Source: Brachypodium distachyon (Eukaryota > Streptophyta > Magnoliopsida > Poales > Poaceae). From it: a stretch of DNA of 64,000 nucleotides. The stretch's first letter is position 1; each line of letters begins with the position of its first letter. The notes under the pieces were generated by a model that made no database searches, was not told where the DNA came from, and worked only from the letters and a program-made list of their open reading frames with translations. Location of the stretch: the NCBI RefSeq assembly GCF_000005505.3, contig NC_016131.3, positions 31,425,001 through 31,489,000 of the forward strand, written 5' to 3'. A program made the position numbers and the translations under genes. Below, piece by piece: positions 34,091-46,770 of the stretch.

Positions 34091-36220
34091 TGATAGTATT
34101 GTGGTAGTATTGTATACAAACAGACAAGAAACCTTCCCTATAAAAAGAAAAAATATCCTATTCGGCAAAAGATATATAAAGATGCATAGCCAGCTGTTGT
34201 ACGTACCCTGCAAGTTAAAATTAGTTAATGCAAATCATGAAACATGTGCTTCTCTCTCTCCCGTTCACGTCACCGACATTAATTAACTGGAACATCTCTA
34301 TAGTTTATTTTTCCTTCTAAACGGGATCAGGGCATTTTGAAAGGTGAGCTGTCCATTTGGGAGTGTTTGTACAAATGAGAATATGGAAAATATATTGTTG
34401 TCTAATGGTAACATTTTATTTATCTCTTCATGAGTCTTTAACATGTAAATTAAGAAGACAAGTGAACAAGGTTTGGAAATTTTTTACACAAATGGGACTC
34501 GCTATACTCTCCCGGATTTGGGGAAGAAATGGGGGATGTGTATCACTTTTGGACAAACTATATGATACCCCGCGCGTGGTTGCGGCCTGCGTGAGATCTA
34601 TATAGATATTACTTATTGAAAACACGTGCGTAAAGTAAAATAATAAAAATGTAAATGGCACCAAATTTGCACATGCTCAAGTTCAGTCGATATTTTAATG
34701 TTTCCATATAAATTCTAGACGTGTCTTGAGAAATTGATAGAGATGCCTCAATGATGGGGCTTGGAACAATAGAAACATAATTTTAGAGATGTGGGTGTAA
34801 AAATTAGTTTGCTAATATGTCGTTAGGTCTACTGTAAAGAAGAAAAAGAAGAAACAAATTCACACGAAAGGAAAAAAATTCTTGCGGCAATCCACCCATC
34901 TTCGTTGTGACGAAACCAATGGATCTTTGATGAATTGAAAATTTTCTGCTCCTCGCAAGCTCAAATATAAAAACCCACAATTACATTCCTGATGGCCAAC
35001 CATTAACATCTCTTGAAGAAACAACATAAATCCAACAAAGTTAGAGTATATAGATAGGCCAAATGTAAAAATAGAAGAATAAATCTAAATGCTAATTGTA
35101 CATATCCTGCTTGTTGCCTGTAGAGTTGCTAATATGTCGAAGCAATCAAGCGAATCCACATGCATCTTTATGGTCTTGTCTTCTGAAAAAACTAAGAACA
35201 TGAGTTAGGGAAATAGCTTTATTTGCTGATGGCCAGATGTTGGCATCAGGGAATGCAACCTGGGTTGTGGCACCAGCTGTGGCGGAGCAAGATGGAACCG
35301 AATTGAGCAGAAAAGCTTTTATAAAGGAGAAGACAACGACTTTGCTCCCTCCAGTAAATTATTCTGCGTGACTTGAATTATGGAGGACATGAACATGGAG
35401 AGGGGACTGGCCAGGAATGGATTCTACTATTGCTATGAAGTGAAATTAGGAGAGGGCTTTGAGAGAGGATGGAAAAGGGCTTGAGCTGACGCGATCAGAA
35501 ATTGATTTTATAGGCTGCGGAGGGAGATCGAGAGGTTGATGTCAACGGTTGGCATTCGGGGCGTGTCGGTTGCAAATGGAAATTGAGGAGGGAGATGGAT
35601 TATTAGTGGCCTGAATCGGTTCATGAAGTGACGGGAATTAATTTCCTATTATCGGTTTTGCAAGATACAATTAATTAGATGAGATTTGAGGCTGCGGCGG
35701 TGATTCATGGCTGCAGGTGGGTGCGTTCTGAAACGCTCGAACGAACAGAAGAGGAAGATGATGGAGGTTGGGATGGAAAGCGCAAGCGCCCGAGCGGGAA
35801 TGGGCCGGGGGGATCGGGTGGAGATGGGCCACGGTAGGGGGAGAAGAAAAGGGCCCATATCGCCGGAACGTACGATATCATGGGAAAAGAGAGTTGTAGG
35901 TGTACGTGCGATGATGGAGTGCGTCGAGACAAACCTGCCGTGGAAAAAATGATGACGTGGCTCTCTGATAAGGCAGGAAAATCAGGTAGTGGGTTGCCTC
36001 AACTTAGATATAGAGGATGAAGGTTTTCATTGGATTACATAAATTTGATCATGGACCCTTATATGGACAAATGGGGAGGATTTGTGGGCTTCCCTTGGAG
36101 ATGCCCTTAGCAGCCCCAATCAAGCGACCCTTAAACAAAACAAAACCGTCGACGACAGTGATAGTAAGGCCTCTCCTAGTCGATCGACTCTTAAGTGCCG
36201 TATCATGTTGTACATCTCAC
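34091..36220. other. Intergenic, no gene recognised
   Basis: AT-rich to 35640, more mixed to 36000. Short ORFs lack domain content. A GC-rich motif CCCCGCGCGTGGTTGCGG at about 34568-34585 resembles the hairpin words at the ends of some grass rolling-circle elements, but no matching end was found. Confidence 0.35.
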
Positions 36221-36344
36221 TGAAGGGAATATGCCCTAGAGGCAATAATATTGTAGTATTATATTCTCACATTTGTAATTGATGTTTATATTTCTATGTT
36301 ATAATTGGAATGGTTATAATTTAAGGTCCCTAGTCACGCCTGTT
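36221..36344 (+). repeat. Copia (BARE/Angela-like) LTR 5' fragment
   Basis: TGAAGGGAATATGCCCTAGA followed by GGCAATAAT closely resembles the first bases of BARE/Angela-type copia LTRs in grasses (a TGTTGG..ATATGCCCTAGAGGCAATAAT start). Only the first ~100 bp are recognisable, and no second LTR is seen. Confidence 0.65.
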
Positions 36345-36615
36345 TAAATTTTTTGAAATAAATTGAGTTGGATCATAAGATATGTGCCTATCATGTCACA
36401 AAGTTTCAAATCGATGCATAAAGAAACAAAAAAGACAAATCCAGCTGTGAGTAAGTCGCAAAAAGACAAAAACACAAAAGACAATATTTCTGACACTATT
36501 CATGTTTGCATTTGTCTTTTTTGTTTCTCTTTGTGTATAATGAATTTGGAGTTGGAACTTTGGGACATGATAGACACATATCTTATGAACCCACTCAATT
36601 TATTTTGAAATTTTT
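36345..36615. repeat. Long foldback (arms ~100 bp, imperfect)
   Basis: The left arm (36345-36440) contains AAATAAATTGAGTTGGATCA, ATAAGATATGTGCCTATCAT and AAGAAACAAAAAAGACAAAT. The right arm (36510-36615) holds the reverse complements with about 15-20% differences. The loop is roughly 70 bp. It could be a MITE or a hairpin-forming unit; no target duplication was resolved. Confidence 0.85.
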
Positions 36616-37185
36616 GAAAACTTTTTAGGTGTGCTACCGTACGTTGGGAGCATGGTAGCACCCTAAGGGGTGGGAGCACTGAATATCTTCTCGGGGCAGG
36701 GAGTAGGAGGACCTCGTGGCCAGATCTGTGCCGGATCCAGATGGCCAAATGGAAGAACAGATAATGGGATACTTGAGTCCCGGGAGCTAAAATCCATGTC
36801 TGACCTCGTACTCATTTTGTACTAATGCAATGATTCCATACAATTGTGCTATATTGAAAGCAAGCTTATCTAGCGGCATGATTTGGGTGGAGAAAGAGGA
36901 GAAGAGAGGGAGATCGGGAGACTACTTGTTAGTTCTATCGTCAAAACGCCAACTAGATTGCCGTGTGGGCCATCATCGTCAGTTTTGCCATCAAACCGTC
37001 TAAACGAACCGAGTTAGTGTTTTTAGTGATTTGCAACCACAACAGTGAATAGAAAAAAAAATTCATAGAATGGTATTAAAGTGAAATCCTAATCGTTAAT
37101 GTGGTTTTTTATAATTTACCGAAAGGAGTAAGTGTCATGAGTACTCTTTTTTTTTACCAAAGTGTCATGAGTACTCAATGGAGGG
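36616..37185. other. Intergenic left of the orphan exon
   Basis: No gene and none of CCR exons 1-5 are found here. A 16-bp direct repeat (AGTGTCATGAGTACTC) occurs at about 37130-37145 and 37161-37176, either side of a T-run, just before the orphan exon. Confidence 0.4.
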
Positions 37186-37280
37186 GGGTTTTGTTCAAGT
37201 GGAAGATGAGAAGGTGTTCAGCTCAGGGAAGCTGCAGAGACTGGGCTGGAGGTTCAGGGCGGTGGAGGAGAGTTTAAGGC
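37186..37280 (+). pseudogene. Left half of an orphan last exon of a CCR-like gene
   Basis: The frame reads FVQVEDEKVFSSGKLQRLGW and continues to AVEESLR. This matches exon 6 of copies A-C ([18 protein letters not shown] to LEETLR). It breaks off within the codon run for ESLR. The missing end, DSVESYMAARILN and a stop, is found at 45123-45168. Exons 1-5 are absent. The closest relative cannot be ranked without alignment; the KLQ(R/K)LGW and ILN features favour copy C. Confidence 0.85.
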
Positions 37281-38494
37281 CCCATTCTTTTCGGCTGGAG
37301 CTTCTCTGGAAGCCACCTTTAGCTGAATTTCTCGCAGGAGCTGCTGCCCAGAGAACCCCAGAAACTGTTATAACCCCTTCTTTTTGGCTTCTGCGATTTC
37401 AGTTTGAAACAGAGAAAAGACCATCGTTTTGTTCATCCATTGCCAAGGTGCTACCAAAATTGTTCCATCCAATAATATTATTAATCTAAGTCTCTAAACA
37501 GACATCAATCAACAATCATAAATTATCCCATGAACCAAACAACAATTAACACCAACATATTGAGCTTGAATCTTGGTAGTTTCTTAGGGCTAAGCAAACA
37601 GCAAACCCATTAACCAAACAACGATCAGAAAATGTGCCAATCAAAACCAACAATAAAAAACAACATCAATCAGAAATCATGGAAGGAACACGGGAACGAC
37701 GACGAGCAGAGGAGGTCGGCCAGGCGGAGTTTGGCCACGGGGATCTGACGGAAGGAGGATGGCGGCGGAGATCTTGGCTTCAGCTGCGGACTGCGTGCTG
37801 TGGGCGCCATCTAGAGATGGGAAGAGGGGGCGACGAACGCCTGGCCGGACAGCCACCGCCGCCGAGCTCTGGGGAGAGTGGAAGATGGACAGGCGTCGGA
37901 TCCGGCGTGTTCGGGGAGGGTGGCGTGTCCGGGGAGGGGTGGGGAGGGCGGCGCGAACGGAGGGGATGGGGAGGAGGGTAGCCGCCGGAGGGAGGAGGGG
38001 ATGGGTAGGAGGGTGGCGCTGACGGAGGGGATGGGAAGGAGGGCGGCACTGCTGGGACTGGGAGTGAGCGAAGGGGATGAGGAGGAGGAGATCGGGTGTC
38101 GAGCTGAGGTCGCGGGGTTGCGAGAGCGAACCGTTTTCTTTGCGGGAGTGGAGGCGGTGGCAATCTAGCCGTAAATTCGGTGTGCCCTTGTGGTATTTCC
38201 ATAAGACGCAGGTGGAGAAGCCCCAGAAACTGGTCTGGACCAGTTTCTCCATTTGCACTACGAGAAGCTGCAGCTTGGGAAAAAAGCTCTCAAGAAATTT
38301 TCCCTTCTTTTCAGATTTTTTTTTGACAGGGAAAACAGCAGGAGAGGCTCCTACTGCGCTTGTATTAGAGGGGTTAGAAATTGTACAGGTTACATAGGTT
38401 AGTGAGAAAGAAAAAGGATCCGAGAGGAAAGGCCCTCCTGGATCAAAAGGCTAGTTCCTGTAGAAGATGTGCGAGCTTAGCGGTGAATTTCTCG

Positions 38495-41400
38495 TTAAGT
38501 GGATCGGTAGGCAAGTTTTTGAAGCTCAGAGTTAAGACCGATTTTCCAGGTAGTGACAGAAAGGGCAATGTTATCAAATAGCTTAGCGTTTCTCACTTTC
38601 CAAAGCCCCCAAGAAGCCAGAGCGAAGACCTCCCAAAACAGTCCTTTGTGCCAAGCCCGATTGGCATTTAGGAGACGATCCGACAAACGCAGATTCATGT
38701 GCCACTGAATGCCCAGCTCAAACCAGCACTGCTGACTGAAGGAACATGCGAAGAAGAGATGATCCAGATCTTCCTCCAGAGGTGACTGGCAAAGTAAGCA
38801 GGACCAGCCTGAAGCAATTACATAATGTCTGCGCCTCAACATATTTCTTGTGTTCAGCCGATCCATCAAAAGGAGCCAAACGAACACTTTGTGTTTCACA
38901 ACACATTTACTCTACTAGAAGTGCATCATAACAGGGTGCTTGGGCAAGGTATCAAAGTAATGAGTGTAGAATCTACTAGCTGTGAAAGGCTTCTGCCAGA
39001 GATAAGTCCAGGCGTCATGCTCGCCATCACTTGTCAAGGTGGTATGAGTCAAAATCTGCCGAAGAGCTGTGAATTCAGTAAAGGCAAGGACAGAAAGTGG
39101 AGCTTGAAGAGAGGGAGCATGCGGCAACTCATCGATGAATCCCTTCACTGTAATATCTTCATGAATGGCAAAGGAGAAGACTCTAGGGAATTCTTCAGAG
39201 AGGATGCGTCCATTCCAAACATCCTTCCAAAAAGTACAACTATTTCCAGAAGCTACGATGCAATTGGAGATCCCTCTGAAAATAGGGTTCGGCTTGAAAA
39301 TATCACGCCACCAAAAGGAGCCACAAGGAGCAATAGCGTGAGGCGCAGTCCTGGTGTAATAAGAATTCCACAAAAGATGCACCTAAGGAAGGTCTTTCTT
39401 ATTGTAAAACTTATCCAAGTGCTTGAGAAGTAAAGCTTTGTTCTGAACTTTGAGATTGAGGACGCCCAAGCCCCCACAGGCTTTCGGTCTACACACCAAG
39501 TCCCAAGCTGCTAGGGATTGGCATTTTTCTCCAAGTTCAGTTTGCTTACTCCAGAGAAGGTGACGGCGGGCTTTGTCCACATGGTCTAAGATTTTAGTAG
39601 GAACTTCCAGTGAACACATAGTGTAAGTGGCCAACGAAGAGATAACAGAGTTGAGAATAGTAACCCGGCCACAGTCGGACAGAAGAACAGAGGTATTAGA
39701 CATATGTCTTTCAATACGATCCACCAGCGACATGAAGTCAGAGAGCAACGGACGAGTGGTTCCCAAAGGAAGACCAAGATACATGAAAGGCATGGATCCA
39801 ATGACACAGCCAAAATCAGTGGCCAGCTCAGCTGCATGTTGGTCAGTGATGTTCATTGGAATGATCTGAGATTTATGATAATTAACTTTCAGCCCGGTAG
39901 AAACAGCAAAACGATCAAGCACAGATTCAGGTGTCTGAGCTGATGGACACAGGCAGGCAAGATCAGGATGGTGTCGTCCGCGTACTGTATGATAGGGAAG
40001 TCCTCTGCACCAATAGCAGGAATGGGAAGAGAGAAGTGTCCTAGTTGAAAATATATGTTAATAATATCCTCGAGCATATCAGCAGCAAGGACGAACAACA
40101 GGGGGGACAAAGGATCCCCTTGCCGCACCCCATGTTTGCAGAGGAACTGTCGCCCTGGCACACCATTAAGCAAAACAGCAGAAGAGCCAGAGGAGAAAAT
40201 TTCCTTGATCCAAGCACACCACTGAACATCAAAGCCCTTGTATTTGAGAATAATCCAAAATAACAGAATGCTCAATGGTATCGAAAGCTTTCTCGAAGTC
40301 CAACTTTAGGACCACAACTCCACAGCCAGAAGCTTGACATTGATGGATATACTTGAAAACCCAGGCAAGGCAGTCCTGGATCGAACGGCTTTTCAAAAAC
40401 CCATACTGATTTTTGTGAATGATCTTCAGAATCCAAGCTTGTAACCGATTAGCAAGAATCTTAGTGATAATCTTGATGCAGCTATTCAATAGAGCAATGG
40501 GTCTGAAGTCGTAAGTAGTTTCAGGGTCCAGCTTCTTAGGTACCAAAGTGATAAAAGAATCATTCAAAGCCTTTAGACCAACTTTCCCTTCAAAGAAATC
40601 CATACACATCTGACAGACATCCTTCTGAATAATTGGCCAGCACAATTTGAAAAACATGCTATTGAAACCATCCGGTCCGGGCGTCTTGTCAATGGGAAGG
40701 AGTTTAACAACCTTCTCAATCTCATCAGTAGTGACCAGGGAGGAGAGGCATGATAAACCAGGAACTCTGGTGCTAAGGTCTCGCAAATCAAAGAGCATAG
40801 AATGATCACATGTCTGGCCCAAACGCTCCTTGAAAACTTGGTAAAAAGCAATTTCCTTCTGTGAATGCGTTTCAGCGATGGTGCCATCCGACAACTTAAT
40901 CTGTGCAACATTATTGCGCCGATACCTCTCAGTGGCGACGGCATGAAAGTATTTTGTGTTTTCATCACCAAGTTTGGTCCATCGGACAGTGCACCGCTTG
41001 CGCCAAAACGCTTGCCTGTAGGAAGTGAGCCAAATGCAATGAGTCTTGATGATAGTTTTGAAGTTGTATTCAGGTGTAGTCAGAGTTCGCTGATCCTCAA
41101 TGCCATCGATGAGCAAGATTGCTTGGTTACAATTAGCTATCAGCAGAGATAGCTTAGAAAGAGACTTGCTCCAATTCTTGAGACCTCGACGTACATTTTT
41201 GAGCCGAGCAACCACCACTGAAGTAGAGTCACGAGCACGTACTAGCAAAAGCCAACTGTTCCTGACAGTGTCCATGAAGCCCGGGTGGGAAGGCCGGAAA
41301 TTTTCAAAACGAAATAAGGAGCTCTTAGGCACTTTTGATTCAATCTGAACAAGGATGAGTGTATGATCAGAGACATGTTTGGCCAAAGGAACCGCAGAGG

Positions 41401-42038
41401 TGTGGGGAAAGACAGAAATCCAATCAATGGATGTCAGTACCCAATCCAGATGCTCCATGAGGGGGGAGGTTTGCATGTTACTTCAAGTAACGATCTTCCT
41501 TTTATTGGAATTTCTGATAGAAGATGAGATCGAATGATATCATTAAAAAGAAGCATGTCCTGAACATTTCCACCCGGCGCATTTCTGTTCTCCGAGGAAC
41601 GAATGAAGTTAAAATCCCCAATCAGCATCCACAGACTATCACGAGGAATGTCTAAACCATATAACCAAGTCACAAAAGTTTCTCTGTTCTCTCCAGTGCA
41701 AGGACCATAAATATTGGCCAGATAAAAAACTGACAAGAGGTAAACTGGACCACAATGCCAAAGATTTTCTCACATAAAACAACACCAGTGAAGAGGTTAC
41801 TATTCCAGATCGTGACAAGACCACCCGAAGCCCCATCAGAAGGAGTAAAAACAAACTTGTCCAACCGCTTAGAGCAAAAAGTTCGCAGGAATGAATGATC
41901 AAAAGAAGAACATTTTGTTTCTTGCAAGCAGACAATAGCACAACCAGAAGGATTAATGTGAGTTTGTAAAGCACCACGCTTAACATTAGAATTCAAACCA
42001 CGCATATTCCAGTTCAACACACTCCAAGTTTTAAGCAT
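38495..42038 (-). pseudogene. LINE ORF2 (endonuclease, reverse transcriptase), broken
   Basis: Order on the minus strand: an APE-type endonuclease starting LNWNMRGL with QETK (about 41918) and, after a frame change, GDFNFIR and SDHT (about 41370). Reverse transcriptase follows with DKTPGPDGFNSMFF (about 40680), LDFEKAFD (about 40290), [10 protein letters not shown] and the catalytic YADDT (about 39985). A zinc-binding segment with FVWLLLMDRLNTR and CLLCQ ends it. The frame changes near 41476, 40270, 39900, 39382 and 38900. The catalytic motifs remain readable, so it is a fairly young corpse. It would copy LINE RNA at nicked target DNA if intact. Confidence 0.85.
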
Positions 42039-42767
42039 AATGAGAATAAGAGGCTAAAGGATGAGTAAGCAGTGGTGGAGCCAAAAGGTGATCAAGCAGA
42101 GGTGGAGCCATCCCTCTCAGCAACACGCTCTGCCTCAAGAGCTTCAATGGTGACCTCCTCAACAGGAACACCACACACCTGAACAACAATGTTCTGCAAC
42201 AAAGCAACCGGAGTTGGCGGGGGCGCCTGGAATTGCTGCCTTGGCTTGACTTGAGAAACTTGGGATTTTGAAGCACCAGCCACATGAACCTTGAAACCAT
42301 CAAAAAATTTAGCATGAGGACTTCTGAGCATCGAAGGGTCAAGGGATATAGAGGCTTTGGCAGGCCGGTCCCTCTTCTTCAGCGAAGTAGTGACAGTGCT
42401 ATCTGAATTAACTGAAGAATCGCCCAGGTTGTCCAACTCAGAAATCACAACAGAAGATGGAACAGGCATAGCAATTGACCGCACCGTGTTCACAACAGGA
42501 CTATCTTCATAAGAGACCCTCCGGGCAACACGTCACGTCACCATTTCCATCAAAGCAGGGCAAACAGCTGCAGGCCGATCAAAAACAAGATAATCCAACA
42601 GACAAGAAGGTGCCAAGCGAAGCAATCTTGAACCCCAACAAGGATCAGGTGCAAACCAGCTTTTAAAAGTAGTGAAAGCCATCTGGAAACGAGCCATGTC
42701 AAAAACAGACTCCTTGCCACCACAAGATCCATAGAAACAACAGTATCAGAAGCAGGGCTAAACAGTT

Positions 42768-44818
42768 CTAAAGAAGAGTCAGAACTAGAGTCACTAAGCA
42801 TCTCATGCCAAGCTGAAAGAGGGTATCAGTGATGTTATTATCCGGCACCAAGCCATCAGAAACACGTAGGCCCAACTCATTCAGCCAAGCTCTATAATTG
42901 ACCTGACCAGCAGAAGGGAATTTAGCCTGCATGTCATCACTATCAGAAGAAACATCGTGCTCTGCATCTTGCACTGCATTACCAGTCGGGGCAAAACCAT
43001 GTTCCTGAAGCCATTGCTGAGCTCTGTTATGAAAGTGTTGTAGTGCAGTAATATGGTGTCCATGCCAAGGATGTGGGACACCATTCGCAAGGGGGGGGGG
43101 GGGGTCTTCAAAATCTGCTGCCAAACCCTCATCATGCATCTGCATATTCCAGTCATCAGAGCGCAGAAGGTAGACAGGAATAGTCCAGGATCTACGACGA
43201 CCACCAATCTGACTCATGACAATACTCTTGGGAACTAGACGTTTGGCCTTAATCCAGACCTTGGCTAAAACAAGTGATTTATTGCCCCGGGGATTGCACC
43301 AAATATCCATCTTACCAAATGAGGAAGCAGCCTTGTCAATCCAGAAATTATTCTGATAATCCAAATGAAACGCAAGAAAGAGAATCCAGGTATCTCTACC
43401 CAGTGCTGGCTCACGCATGTTGCGACCCTCATCATGATTAACAAAGTTCACAGACAAACGATCCTCAACAAGCCAGTTATGAATCGGCCACCGATGCCCA
43501 ACAGCATCATCTCTCTGACCAAGATCACCAAACTTAACTAAAGCAAGACCTAACGCACTATCCGACACTTGCACAATCTCAAACCCATTCGCTTCCATCT
43601 CAGCACGCATAGCAGCTCTAGCTTGGTCACGAAGGTGGAAAGGAACCTCAAAGTTTGTCTCAGCAATAGCAAACCTGTCATGTCGCAGCGGGGGAGAACC
43701 ACCAAGCGCCAGTTCGACCCGCACCACACGGTCCAGTGGGCCATTGTCAATGGCCATGCCCCTGGGCAGAAAGGGGACGGGATTGGTTGGGAAGTTCGCC
43801 ATGAGCGCCGAAGTGGAGCTCAAGACTTTGGGAGGGGTTGGGGGTTTCAGCGGAGGAGCGCAAGCTGTCCCATCAGGGGGTAACTCTTTCTCCCTGAAAA
43901 TCCTAGTCTTACCAAAGTGCAGAGATCGACAACCCACAATAGAGTGCCCATAGCGATAACACCACTGACATCTGGGGTCATTTACACAGCCATCAGCCCG
44001 ATGTCCCGCAAGCAGACACCGTGGGCAGGGGCGGTGGGCAGTAAGGAAACTACTGCTGGAATCCGGAACGACCGCCTGCGACACCGTGGATTCCAAAGAA
44101 AGTTTCACTTTCCATGCTTGCAAGACCATGCCCAGGACGAAAACAGCTCAAACAATACCATGCCCAGAACAAAAACAGCCCAAACAACAAATGGGATTCT
44201 GCAAGATTTCTTAGTATGGCCCAGTTGGAGACAGTAGCCACAGAAATTATCAAATTGGCCCACAATCTATTGACTGTCAACTGGCGAATATCCTGCCTCC
44301 CTGAGATCACGCACGTGATCAAAGGACATTTCCAAATCATCTGAACTCTTTCCAAATCGTAGAGGAGTTGCCGAACTAACGATCCTCGCCGGAGAAGAAG
44401 AACTCATCGGAAAAGAGAAAGAACCCAAAGCCAGCTCCTTGACGTTGGTAAAAGCCAATGAAGAATCCCTGGCCTCTGCTTGCCGAGATTGTTCAAGAAA
44501 AGTTAATTTGGAATTAATAGCCATCGAACAATTGGACACCAGAGGGCCTTTGGCAAATTCAGAGACGTGCTGAGCAGTCTTTCCATGAGATCGAGATTTA
44601 CTAAGGGACCAATCAGACTGCCCAACGCCAATACGATTGAAAATAGAGGAGCGAACAGTGCCATGGAACAAACCAAAGCTGCAGGAGAAATCCGGGCAGG
44701 AGAAGGAGTGCAGACCATGAATGAAATGCCCTATGCGATTAGTCGCCGCGGCAAACTTGAACCGCTGCTCACAGATCCAATGCACATCAAAAGCCTCCGC
44801 CGAACACCAAGGCAGCAT
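42768..44818 (-). pseudogene. LINE ORF1 (nucleic-acid-binding, CCHC knuckles)
   Basis: Three zinc knuckles of the C-x2-C-x4-H-x4-C form are visible: CGYCLQLGHTKKSC near 44210-44260, CPRCLLAGHRADGC and CQWCYRYGHSIVGC in the frame from 44129. The frame then runs through a conserved ORF1 body (WILFLAFHLDYQNNFWID, about 43370) to 42768. In living LINEs this protein coats the RNA. The upstream part (44818-44267) is in another frame or separated by stops, so ORF1 is broken. A run of 12 G lies at about 43092. Confidence 0.8.
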
Positions 44819-45122
44819 TGAAGAGCGAATCCAACCGAATCCAAATCCAACTCAAAAGAGCAATTCAAGAACGTGACGACGAGGAAGAAGGGCGGGCCCG
44901 GTGTACCCGGAAGGTGGTTCACCGAGGAGTTGAAGCGACGACGCACCTGAGAGGCTAGACGTAGCCCAAACGAGAAGTCCCATTGGAGGAGACTATCCAT
45001 GGCCACCGGCGATTAGGAGGAGCCGCCATGGCTAGCAAGGGAGCAGACGAGGGAGCCGCATCTCTCCCAGGCGGTATTTTTCGGCTTCTTGGGACCTATA
45101 AGCTGTCCAGAAGGGGGGGGCC

Positions 45123-45168
45123 TAAGGACAGCGTCGAGTCCTACATGGCTGCACGCATCCTGAACTAA
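45123..45168 (+). pseudogene. Right half of the orphan CCR-like last exon
   Basis: Reads AAG GAC then SVESYMAARILN and TAA (45166-45168), matching the ends of copies A-C (RDSVESYKA...). Together with 37186-37280 it rebuilds the last exon, apart from one missing base at the junction. Confidence 0.85.
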
Positions 45169-45990
45169 GCTCTTGTTGGCTATGGATGCATACAGAAAAG
45201 AGTGATTTGCGAAGCGTACGTATCCTAATGAGTATCTCAGATTCTCAATAGCTAGCACTGCATGTGTGCGGAGACCCACTTTGCCTCCCGAGATCCGGTG
45301 CTCCCTATAGTTCAAATTTGATAAAAAACAGTTTCAAAAAAATCTGAATTATTTTGTAGTGGTAGTATAGATGCATAATACATATCTGCACATTTTTGTG
45401 TAAAGATACATTGATTTGTGGTATGAATAGATTATACAATGTATTTTTGTATAGTGCTATTATACATCCTCTGATTTGGTATTTTTACACGGACCACATG
45501 GGTGGAGCCCACATGTACGTGCTTCTCTTCTGTCATATACACAACACCACTCCGACTCCGTCCTTGCTTATTCTATCTCCCACTTTTCTCTTGGCACTAA
45601 TCAATGGCAGAACAAGTTGCTTCTAATTTCTAGATAACACAAAACTAAGTCGTCACGTGCAACATTTTTAGAATACACTATCATATTGATTTTAATGAAT
45701 ATATACAAAAAAATGTCACAACATGTCAGCATGTCATTCTACCTGTCAACGGGTGGTAGTTAGGCGATTACCTGGCCGTCTAGTTTGATTTTAATCACGT
45801 TCTTGAGATACTGGCTCCTTACAGAATGGCGCTTGATCGCCTGCTTCCTCGATTATTTGATCTACTTAAAATCTTAAATCTCGATCGTCCAATCGTCATA
45901 TCGTCAAACTCCTAGATTTTGTGTACATTTGCAACAGTGGTTTATCAAAAAACATTCCCAGAAACATTGCAATGTTTTAGCCATGTTCAT
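45169..45990. other. Flank of the orphan exon, no gene seen
   Basis: AT-rich sequence; no features beyond the possible ancestral 3' UTR of the lost CCR-like copy in the first 100 bp. Confidence 0.4.
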
Positions 45991-46770
45991 GTAGCAAAAA
46001 TACACTTATGCAACAAATCCCAATCCATTCTAGCAAACTATTAGAAAAAGGATCGCAACATATGCCTGCAATGTTTGCAATATTTAGACATAACGTATGT
46101 AGCATTAAAAAAATACATCTGCAACATCAAAAAAAAACTTTCCCACATTACCCAGAATAGTTGCAGCATAATGGGCTTTCGTACACAACAAAAATTATAT
46201 GTGCTTGTAGCACGTCGAAACTACATTTACAACATAATCAAAATTCAAATTCACCGACCTTGCATTAGCATGAATGTAAGCGTCATCTTCGTCTATTCTA
46301 GCTTGCTGAAGCCACACAACAAATAATATATGTGCTTGTAGCATTTGAGACTACATATGCAACATAAACAAAATTCAAATTCACCGACCTTGCACTACCA
46401 TGCATCTAAGGCGTTCGTCTTCGTGTATTCAGGTTCGCCGAAGCTACGCAACAAATAATATAAGTGCTTGTAGCATGTCAAGACTGTGTTTGCAACATAA
46501 AAACTATATCAAATTCACCGTCACAACATAAAAAATCACACACGCATGCATGCAGCATCAAAACTTGTCGCAACATTGATCCCAAAACTAATCGCAGCAT
46601 CAAAAATCCCCAATGCAGCACTTTTAGCACTGAAACAAATCTCTTCGCAGCACACAGAAAATCGTTGCAATATAAATTGCATTGTGTATGTAGCAAAAAA
46701 AAAATACGTTTGTAGCATTTACAAACACCATTTGCAATATCGGAAAAAAATAATCCAAAATGCACCGACA
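45991..46770 (+). repeat. Irregular AT-rich repeat array (GCAACAT words)
   Basis: The words TGCAACAT, TGCAACATAA and TAGCATT(T) recur every 25-45 bp, and larger blocks (GTGCTTGTAGCAT...AACATAA.CAAAATTCAAATTCACCGACCTTGCA) are repeated around 46200-46270, 46330-46395 and 46465-46520. No coding meaning; looks like the inside of a decayed DNA transposon. Confidence 0.6.

Larger units (their letters stand above)
38316..45078 (-). mobile_element. Long L1-type LINE, near full length, inactive
   Basis: Minus-strand element of about 6.7 kb. Its poly(A) tail shows as a T-run at 38316-38324 on the plus strand. It carries ORF1 with CCHC knuckles, then ORF2 with APE-type endonuclease, reverse transcriptase and a zinc-binding C terminus, in the usual order. 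Several frameshifts and stops interrupt both ORFs. The 5' end is set near 45078 only by where the outer element resumes. No convincing target duplication was found. Confidence 0.88.
37281..45122. mobile_element. Nested insertion splitting the orphan exon
   Basis: A 7.8-kb block sits between the two exon halves. Its left edge GGCCCCATTCTTTTCGGCTG and its right edge (reverse complement GGCCCCCCCCTTCTGGACAG) form short inverted ends, bounded by TTTAAGG and CCTAAGG. This suggests a TIR element (PIF/Harbinger or hAT-like) with a short target duplication, TAAGG or TAA. The left part (37281-38315) holds a GC-rich stretch with GGAGGGGATGGG-type minisatellite repeats (37890-38070). A LINE is inserted inside. 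The superfamily of the outer element is uncertain. Confidence 0.65.

Noticed and set aside
37634..38258. GC-rich ORFs of 115-193 residues
   Set aside because: Pro/Arg/Gly low-complexity translations of GGAGGGGATGGG-type repeats inside the nested insertion.
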